DNA of 10,407 nt from an uncultured Gemmatimonadota bacterium. Its GTDB lineage: Bacteria > Gemmatimonadota > Gemmatimonadetes > Gemmatimonadales > Gemmatimonadaceae. The notes under the pieces are model-generated. The model made no database searches. It worked only from the letters and a program-made list of their open reading frames with translations, and was not told where the DNA came from. The stretch covers positions 1 to 10,407 of the forward strand of contig CAIVJV010000158.1 of the NCBI GenBank assembly GCA_903906325.1. Direction: 5' to 3'. Position 1 is the stretch's first letter. The number at the start of each line of letters is the position of its first letter. The translations under genes and the position numbers were made by a program. Positions 5,906 through 10,407 of the stretch are shown here, piece by piece.

Positions 5906-6334
5906 GTGGGGCGTCTGCTGAAGACAGTGTTGGCCATGGCGTGGCTCACCGGCTGCGCCACGACGCCCGCGGGACCCGCGGCCGGTGCGCCGAGCGCCGA
6001 GGCCGCGGTCCGCACCTTCCTCGCCGCGGCCCGCGGCAACGACATGGCCGGCCTCACCGCCGTCTGGGGCAACGCGGAATCGCCGGTCCGGGATCGGGCC
6101 AAGCCGGACGAGGTGGAGCGGCGGGCGATGATCATCCTCTGTCATCTGCGGCACGATCAGGCGACCCTCGGCGTGCCCCAGCCAGGGCAGGGAGGGCGAC
6201 AGGTGATCCCCGTGGAGCTCACCCAGGGCGGACGCACCGCGCGCACCACCGTCACCGCGGTGCGCAACGCCACCTCCGGCCGCTGGTTCGTCGAGGACGT
6301 GGGCCTCGCCCCCGTCGCCGCCTTCTGTCGATGA
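5906..6334 (+). CDS. Small putative lipoprotein, unknown function (possible NTF2-like fold)
   Basis: A 142-aa protein, not recognised. The start is GTG with an adjacent GGAGGG. The N-terminus is a lipoprotein signal peptide: Arg3 and Lys6, a hydrophobic stretch (7-15) and the lipobox LTGC with Cys17, followed by an Ala/Pro/Thr-rich linker. Export and lipidation are therefore likely. The mature part starts with an amphipathic helix (AAVRTFLAAARGNDMAGLTAVW, about 32-53) and ends in a predicted strand region with WFVEDVG, a layout resembling small NTF2-like domains; this is inference from pattern only. Two further cysteines occur, one in the ILCH stretch and one in the penultimate position. Codon third positions are strongly G/C, which supports a real gene. 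It is the only plus-strand gene within the minus-strand run, divergent from pdxJ and convergent with mce (20 bp between stops). Confidence 0.75.
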   Translation: MGRLLKTVLAMAWLTGCATTPAGPAAGAPSAEAAVRTFLAAARGNDMAGLTAVWGNAESPVRDRAKPDEVERRAMIILCHLRHDQATLGVPQPGQGGRQVIPVELTQGGRTARTTVTAVRNATSGRWFVEDVGLAPVAAFCR

Positions 6335-6354
6335 TACGCTGACGCACGACCGCA

Positions 6355-6768
6355 TTAATATTCCATCAGTTCGATGAGGACCCCGGCGGTCGCGCTCGGA
6401 TGGAGGAACGCGATGCGCTTCCCCTCCGCGCCGAGGCGTGGGGTCTCGTCGATCAGTCGGATCCCGGCGGCACGGCAGCGCGCGAGCTTGCCATCGAGAT
6501 CATCGACATGGAAACAGAGGTGATGGATCCCCGGGCCACGCTTGGCGATGAACTTCCCGATCGGGGAGTCCGCCACGGCCGGCTCGAGGAGCTCGACCAG
6601 CGGCGCTCCCGCCGCGAGTCCCACGATGCGCGCCCCATCGGCGTCATCGAGCGGGACCTCGGGGAGGCCGAGGAGGTCCTGGTAGAGCGGGAGGATCGCC
6701 TGGAGGGACTCGACGGCGATGCCGATGTGGGCGAGTCGAGTGCCTCGAGCGGTCGGTGGGGTGGTCAT
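6355..6768 (-). CDS. mce: Methylmalonyl-CoA epimerase
   Basis: Interconverts (R)- and (S)-methylmalonyl-CoA between propionyl-CoA carboxylase and methylmalonyl-CoA mutase. The 137-aa product is a glyoxalase/VOC-superfamily protein of normal length. It has the HIGIAV strand (14-19) with metal ligand His14, the VELLEP segment (58-63) with Glu59, the GIHHLCFHVDDLDGKL signature (80-95) with His82/His83, and the C-terminal PRLGAEGKRIAFLHP (110-124) and LIELME (131-136) with Glu133 as the last expected metal ligand. The GAEGKRIAFLHP pattern separates epimerases from general glyoxalases. The ATG at 6768 is preceded by GGAG at seven bases. It is transcribed divergently from trxA. No mutase or carboxylase gene is in the window, so its partners are elsewhere. 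The alternative is another VOC enzyme, but the match is good. Confidence 0.93.
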   Translation of the reverse strand: MTTPPTARGTRLAHIGIAVESLQAILPLYQDLLGLPEVPLDDADGARIVGLAAGAPLVELLEPAVADSPIGKFIAKRGPGIHHLCFHVDDLDGKLARCRAAGIRLIDETPRLGAEGKRIAFLHPSATAGVLIELMEY

Positions 6769-6868
6769 CAGGCGGCTCCGGGTGCCAGGGTGGCACGAAG
6801 GGTCGCTGGAACGTTAGCGAGAGGCGGCGGTGGTTGGCACCGGCGCCCGGTCCAAACAGGAGAATCCG
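6769..6868. promoter_or_regulatory. Divergent intergenic region mce/trxA with inverted TGGCAC motifs
   Basis: These 100 bp must hold the promoters of mce (leftward) and of the trxA operon (rightward). A perfect inverted repeat, GTGCCA-GGG-TGGCAC, lies at 6782-6796, and a third TGGCAC at 6835-6840. The first site is 14 bp upstream of the mce start, and the third is 18 bp before the trxA Shine-Dalgarno sequence. They could be operator half-sites or an mRNA hairpin in the mce leader. No convincing -35/-10 pair was recognised on either strand. Confidence 0.4.
6858..6862 (+). promoter_or_regulatory. Ribosome binding site of trxA
   Basis: AGGAG followed by six bases and the ATG at 6869. This strong site selects that ATG over an in-frame ATG at 6830, which would add 13 residues not typical of thioredoxin. 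Confidence 0.8.
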
Positions 6869-7195
6869 ATGTCCAAGCCCGTGGTGGTGACCGATGCGTC
6901 CTTCGCGACCGAGGTGGAGCAGCATGCCGGGGTCGCGGTCGTGGATTTCTGGGCGACCTGGTGCGGCCCCTGCCGCATGATCGCCCCGATCCTCGATCAG
7001 CTCGCGGCCGAGTATGATGGCCGCGTCAAGGTGACGAAGCTCGACGTCGACGCGAATCAGAAGACGGCGATGAAGTTCCAGGTCCGCTCGATCCCGACGC
7101 TCCTCTTCTTCAAGGGCGGGAAGCTCGTCGATCAGGTGGTCGGGGCGGTGCCGAAGGCCGCGCTCGCCGCGAAGTTCGACGCGCAGCTGGGGTGA
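6869..7195 (+). CDS. trxA: Thioredoxin
   Basis: Small cytoplasmic dithiol oxidoreductase that reduces protein disulfides and is itself reduced by thioredoxin reductase. It is 108 aa, as typical. The active site WCGPC is at 31-35, after the buried Asp26 in VVDFWAT (24-30). The cis-proline Pro76 sits in RSIPTLLFFKGG (73-84), and KLDVDAN (57-63) matches the third strand region. The start is set by the strong ribosome binding site. Its TGA overlaps the GTG of rsmI by 4 bp, so it opens a compact operon with rsmI, the DUF4159 gene and the DUF4175-like gene. There is no signal peptide, so a periplasmic role with the exported downstream proteins is unlikely. No thioredoxin reductase gene is present here. 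Confidence 0.97.
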   Translation: MSKPVVVTDASFATEVEQHAGVAVVDFWATWCGPCRMIAPILDQLAAEYDGRVKVTKLDVDANQKTAMKFQVRSIPTLLFFKGGKLVDQVVGAVPKAALAAKFDAQLG

Positions 7196-8019
7196 GCGCG
7201 GGCGCGGGGACGCTGCATGTCGTCAGCACCCCGATCGGGCATCTGGGGGACCTGAGCCCCCGCGCGGTCGAGGTGCTGCAGCACGTGACGGCGATCCTCG
7301 CGGAGGACACGCGCCATACGCGCATCCTCTGTGACCGGTTCGCCATCCGGACGCCGTTGCTCGCCTACCACGAACACAATGAGGCCTCGCGGGTCCCCGG
7401 ACTCGTCGCGCGACTCGTCGCGGGCGAGTCCTTCGCGTTGGTGAGTGACGCGGGGACCCCGCTCCTCTCCGATCCCGGCGACCGGTTGGTGCGGGCGGCG
7501 ATCGCGGCGGGGGTGACCGTCTCCCCCGTGCCCGGCCCCTCGGCGCTCCTCGCCGCCCTCGTGGTCTCGGGGCTCCCGGCCGAGCGCTTCACCTTCCTCG
7601 GCTTCCTCGCGCGGAAGGGGCGCGAGCGATCCGAGGCGATCGAGACGATCGTCGCCGCGCCGCACACCGTGGTGCTCTATGAGGCGCCCGCGCGCGTGGC
7701 CGAGACGCTCCGCGCGTTGGAGGCGGCGGGAGCGGGGGCGCGCCCCGCGGTCCTGGCGCGCGAACTCACCAAGCAGTTCGAGACCATCGTGCGCGGCACG
7801 GTGCGCGAGGTGGCGGCCGCCGCCGAGGCGGAGCCGCCGCGCGGGGAGGTGGTGCTCGTGATCGGGGCGGGTGCCCCCGAGGCGCTCGATCCGTCGGACC
7901 TGGAGCGGCAGGCCGCGGCGTGGCGTGCGGAGGGGCAGGCGCCGCGCGAGGTGATGCGGCGCCTGATGGAGGAGCGCGGGGCGCCGCGCAACCTCGCGTA
8001 TCGGATCGCCCACGCATGA
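7192..8019 (+). CDS. rsmI: 16S rRNA (cytidine(1402)-2'-O)-methyltransferase
   Basis: SAM-dependent tetrapyrrole-methylase-fold enzyme that 2'-O-methylates C1402 in the decoding centre of 16S rRNA. The 275-aa length is normal. Signatures: STPIGHLGDLSPRAVEVL (12-29), AEDTRHT (37-43), YHEHNE (59-64), the SAM-binding SDAGTPLLSDPG (85-96), PVPGPSA (112-118), FTFLGFLARKG (133-143), YEAPARV (163-169) and ARELTKQFET (189-198). After the catalytic domain comes a short helical tail (about 236-275). The start is GTG at 7192, inside the trxA stop (GTGA overlap). The family beginning, GTLHVVSTPIGHLGD, confirms it to within a few residues. The stop overlaps the next gene's ATG by 4 bp. Pairing with trxA may be only for shared expression. 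Confidence 0.95.
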   Translation: MSAGAGTLHVVSTPIGHLGDLSPRAVEVLQHVTAILAEDTRHTRILCDRFAIRTPLLAYHEHNEASRVPGLVARLVAGESFALVSDAGTPLLSDPGDRLVRAAIAAGVTVSPVPGPSALLAALVVSGLPAERFTFLGFLARKGRERSEAIETIVAAPHTVVLYEAPARVAETLRALEAAGAGARPAVLARELTKQFETIVRGTVREVAAAAEAEPPRGEVVLVIGAGAPEALDPSDLERQAAAWRAEGQAPREVMRRLMEERGAPRNLAYRIAHA

Positions 8020-8729
8020 CGCCCGTGCGACGGGGTCGCTGGCGGCGCCTCGGTGCCATGACATCGGGCGCGGCGCTCCTGGCGCTGCTGGGCGCGGCCT
8101 CGTCGTCGCCGTCCCCCGCGGTCCCGCGGTTGACCGTCGCGCGCGTGCAGTACGAGGGCGACGATTGGTACGCGAATCCCTCGAGCCTCCCGAACCTCAT
8201 CCGCGCGATCCGCACGCGGACCACGTTGCGGGTGGAACCGAACGAGGTGCGCATCGCCCTGCGGGACGAGCGGCTCTGGGATCATCCCTTCCTGCATCTC
8301 ACGGGGCACGGCGACATCCGCCTGCGCGAGGAGGAGGTGACGCGTCTCCGCACCTATCTCCTGCGCGGTGGGTTCCTCCACATCGATGACAACTACGGGC
8401 TCGATCCCGCGGTGCGCCGCGAACTCGCCCGGGTCTTTCCCGACCGCCCCTTGGTGGACGTCCCGTTGACGCATCCGATCTATCGGATCGTCTATCCCTT
8501 CCCGGAGGGGCTCCCGAAGATCCACGAGCACGACAACAAACCGGCGCGCGGGTTCGGGATCTTCATCGGCGAGCGCCTCGCGGTGTTCTATTCGCATGAG
8601 AGCGACCTCGGGAATGGGTGGGAGGACCTCGGGACCTATCCCGCCGATCCACCGGAGGCGCACGAGGCGGCGCTCCGCATGGGGGTGAACCTCTTCGTGT
8701 ACGCGGTCACGAGTGCGGTCGGACGCTGA
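8016..8729 (+). CDS. Exported DUF4159 domain protein
   Basis: A 237-aa protein whose body (about 39-235) matches the DUF4159 family, which has a glutamine-amidotransferase-like fold but no proven function. The N-terminus has an Arg-rich stretch (5-11) and a hydrophobic core (15-28, ending LLALLGAA) before a Ser/Pro/Ala linker, as in a Sec-type signal peptide; there is no lipobox and the Arg pair lacks the full Tat motif. Family-like stretches are LTVARVQYEGDDWYANP (39-55), PFLHLTGHGDIRLREEE (91-107), LLRGGFLHIDDNYG (115-128), HPIYRIVYPF (153-162), SHESDLGNGWED (193-204) and RMGVNLFVYA (221-230). The ATG overlaps the rsmI stop by 4 bp. A DUF4175-like gene follows after 7 bp. DUF4159 genes often sit in MoxR/DUF58/VWA clusters; those genes could lie beyond the right edge. 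Confidence 0.88.
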   Translation: MTPVRRGRWRRLGAMTSGAALLALLGAASSSPSPAVPRLTVARVQYEGDDWYANPSSLPNLIRAIRTRTTLRVEPNEVRIALRDERLWDHPFLHLTGHGDIRLREEEVTRLRTYLLRGGFLHIDDNYGLDPAVRRELARVFPDRPLVDVPLTHPIYRIVYPFPEGLPKIHEHDNKPARGFGIFIGERLAVFYSHESDLGNGWEDLGTYPADPPEAHEAALRMGVNLFVYAVTSAVGR

Positions 8730-8732
8730 GGG
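8728..8732 (+). promoter_or_regulatory. Ribosome binding site of the DUF4175-like gene
   Basis: GAGGG, four bases before the GTG at 8737. It overlaps the TGA of the DUF4159 gene, so reinitiation by the same ribosomes is likely. Confidence 0.5.
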
Positions 8733-8736
8733 CGCC

Positions 8737-10407
8737 GTGCTGACCGATCCGGTGGCGCTGGTCGCGCGGGAGGTCGCGCGGATCCGCCGCGACGACCGCC
8801 TGCGCGTGGCCACGTGGGGTGCGGCGTGGGGCCTCGGCGCGTTGGCGACCGGGGCCGCGGTGCTCGCCGACGGGCGCTGGATCGCATGGCCGGCCGTCCT
8901 CCCCCTGCTCATCTGGGCGGCGGTGCTCGCCGGGGCCGGGGTCCTCGCCTGGCAGGGCCACCGCTGGAGCGCCCGACGGACCGACCCGTTCGCGGTGGCG
9001 CGGACGATCGAGCGCGAGCGGGAGCTGCGGCGCGGGGCCTTGGTCGGCGTGCTCGAGCTCGCGCCCATGCGTGACGTGCTGATCGAGGCGGCCGCGACGC
9101 AGGTCGGGGGGCAGCTCGCCCCCTTCGCGCCGACGCTCGCGCCACGGGCCGCCGCGGAGCGTCGCCGCGGCCTCCGCCTCGCCGCGCTCGCCCTGCTGGG
9201 CGCGTCGCTCGTCGTGGGCCTCACCTGGCGGGGGCGAGCCGACGGGTGGGCGGTCCTGCGTCAGCCGATCGCCGCCGCCCAGGGGCGCTTGCTCACCCCG
9301 TTGGGATTCGACGCGCTCCCGATCGGTGTGGCGCGGGGCAGCGCGCTCGCGCTCGCGATCCGCGCCGAGGGACGACCGACGGTCCACCTGCGATGGCGTC
9401 CGCTGGGGACCGGCTGGCGAGACACGGTGCTCCCGGTCGCGCGCGATGGTCGCGCGCGGTTCACCCTCGCCCGCGTCGACGCCGACCTGCGACTGCTCGC
9501 GCAGGATGGGCGCACCAGCACCGACACGGTGCAGGTGCGGGCCGTCGACCGGCCCTTCCTCGGCGAGGTGCGGGTGACCGCCAGGTTCCCCGCCTACCTC
9601 GGCCGGCCCGCTGAGACGGTGGATGTCGAGAGCGCGTTGCAGCTCCCCGAGGGGACGGTGCTGACGATCGAGGGCCGGGCCTCCGCGCCCTTGGCGTCGG
9701 TGGCGCTCGTCTCGGCTCCCGCGCTCGGCGGCGCGCCCGACACGAGCGTGCGGGCCGCGCGCGTGGAGCTCACCGCGGAGGGCCTGCGCTTCCGGGGTCG
9801 CTTCGCGCCCGTGCGCAGCGGGACCTACCTCTGGGAGGCGGTCGGGCGTGGGACGGCGATCGAGGAACTCCCCGCGCCGTTGGTGGTGGAGGTCCTCCCC
9901 GATCTCGCGCCGCGCATCAGCATCGTGAGCCCCGAGGGGTCGGTCCGCGTGACCCCCACCACGCGCCTGGCGCTGGAGCTGGTGGCGGAGGATGACCATT
10001 CGTTGGGGACGATCGCGCTCCGTCGACAGCTGATCGATGCGGCGGGGCGGGCCGGTGCGGTGACGGAGCTGACCTTGGCGCGAGGCGGGGAGGCCGCATG
10101 GGTGGGTGCGGTGCAACTCGACCTCGCGGCGCTCGCGCTGGCCCCGGGGATGCGCGTGCGTCTGGTGGCGACCGCGCGTGAGGCGGGGCCGCGGGCCCGT
10201 GTGGCGGAGAGTGACGCCCTCGAGCTGCAGGTCCCGACGGCGGACGAGGAACGGGCGGCGGCCCGCGAGACCGGGGAGGCGGCGGCCGCCGCCGCGACCG
10301 CGGCGGCTCGTGCGCAGGCGGCGCTGGCGGAGCGCACGGCCGATGCGGCCCGCGCCCAGGATCGCGGGACGCTGCGAGCGGAACGCGCGGAGCAAGCGCG
10401 GGAGATC
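8737..10407 (+). CDS. Large DUF4175-like membrane protein, N-terminal part (cut by right edge)
   Basis: The frame is open to the end of the window: 557 codons without a stop. Hydrophobic segments near 29-45, 50-72 and 146-164 anchor the N-terminus in the membrane, with a charged, probably cytoplasmic, stretch between (about 76-145). A long beta-rich exported region follows (about 170-490). It includes PDLAPRISIVSPEG (388-401) and LALELVAEDDHSLGTIALRR (411-430), which look like the Ig-like repeats of DUF4175-type proteins. From about 501 onward it becomes an Ala/Glu/Arg-rich coiled-coil-like helix. The GTG at 8737 is preferred because GAGGG lies four bases upstream; an in-frame GTG at 8713 overlapping the DUF4159 gene is possible. 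Third positions are strongly G/C. Its role is unknown; an envelope or cell-surface assembly role with the DUF4159 protein is inference. Confidence 0.8.
   Translation, partial: MLTDPVALVAREVARIRRDDRLRVATWGAAWGLGALATGAAVLADGRWIAWPAVLPLLIWAAVLAGAGVLAWQGHRWSARRTDPFAVARTIERERELRRGALVGVLELAPMRDVLIEAAATQVGGQLAPFAPTLAPRAAAERRRGLRLAALALLGASLVVGLTWRGRADGWAVLRQPIAAAQGRLLTPLGFDALPIGVARGSALALAIRAEGRPTVHLRWRPLGTGWRDTVLPVARDGRARFTLARVDADLRLLAQDGRTSTDTVQVRAVDRPFLGEVRVTARFPAYLGRPAETVDVESALQLPEGTVLTIEGRASAPLASVALVSAPALGGAPDTSVRAARVELTAEGLRFRGRFAPVRSGTYLWEAVGRGTAIEELPAPLVVEVLPDLAPRISIVSPEGSVRVTPTTRLALELVAEDDHSLGTIALRRQLIDAAGRAGAVTELTLARGGEAAWVGAVQLDLAALALAPGMRVRLVATAREAGPRARVAESDALELQVPTADEERAAARETGEAAAAAATAAARAQAALAERTADAARAQDRGTLRAERAEQAREI

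Noticed and set aside
4197..5921. 574-codon plus-strand ORF
   Set aside because: Antisense to the flippase-like gene and pdxJ, with Glu/Arg/Gly-rich low-complexity composition and no recognisable domain.
6791..6806. Sigma-54 promoter suggested by TGGCAC
   Set aside because: Neither plus-strand TGGCAC is followed by the TTGC-type element at the required spacing.
7677..9224. 515-codon minus-strand ORF
   Set aside because: Antisense to rsmI and the DUF4159 gene, both well supported by motifs.
8707..10395. 562-codon minus-strand ORF
   Set aside because: Antisense to the DUF4175-like gene, which has membrane segments, a plausible start and family-like motifs; this reading is Arg/Gly/His-rich without motifs.

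Overview
The window is very GC-rich bacterial chromosome with tightly packed genes, strong G/C at third codon positions and no sign of a plasmid, phage or insertion sequence. The gene content (CTC-type ribosomal protein L25, a membrane pyrophosphatase, methylmalonyl-CoA epimerase, a DUF4159 protein followed by a DUF4175-like protein) would fit Gemmatimonadota or a similar GC-rich phylum. That placement is an inference from content and style, because no phylogenetic marker was compared.

Left part, minus strand, read right to left: pdxJ (vitamin B6 synthesis), a polytopic flippase-like membrane protein, ispE (isoprenoid MEP pathway), tRNA-Gln(UUG), prs (PRPP synthase), a tandem heptamer repeat, rplY/ctc (ribosomal protein L25), pth (peptidyl-tRNA hydrolase) and the first 197 codons of hppA (ion-pumping pyrophosphatase, cut by the left edge). 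The core ispE - tRNA-Gln - prs - rplY - pth is a gene order I know from other bacteria. These genes supply precursors and translation functions. The pyrophosphatase at the end could drain the pyrophosphate made by biosynthetic reactions.

Middle: a small lipoprotein gene of unknown function lies on the plus strand, divergent from pdxJ across only 32 bp and convergent with mce (methylmalonyl-CoA epimerase, minus strand). A 100-bp divergent intergenic region holding inverted TGGCAC motifs separates mce from the right-hand cluster.

Right part, plus strand: trxA (thioredoxin), rsmI (16S rRNA 2'-O-methyltransferase), an exported DUF4159 protein and the first 557 codons of a large DUF4175-like membrane protein cut by the right edge. 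The first three are joined by 4-bp start/stop overlaps and the last follows after 7 bp, so this reads as one operon.

Most of the window is ordinary housekeeping DNA. The least explained elements are the 9-unit heptamer array between prs and rplY, the DUF4159/DUF4175-like pair, the orphan lipoprotein and the repeated TGGCAC motif. I do not see clear evidence for a new defence, mobile or biosynthetic system.
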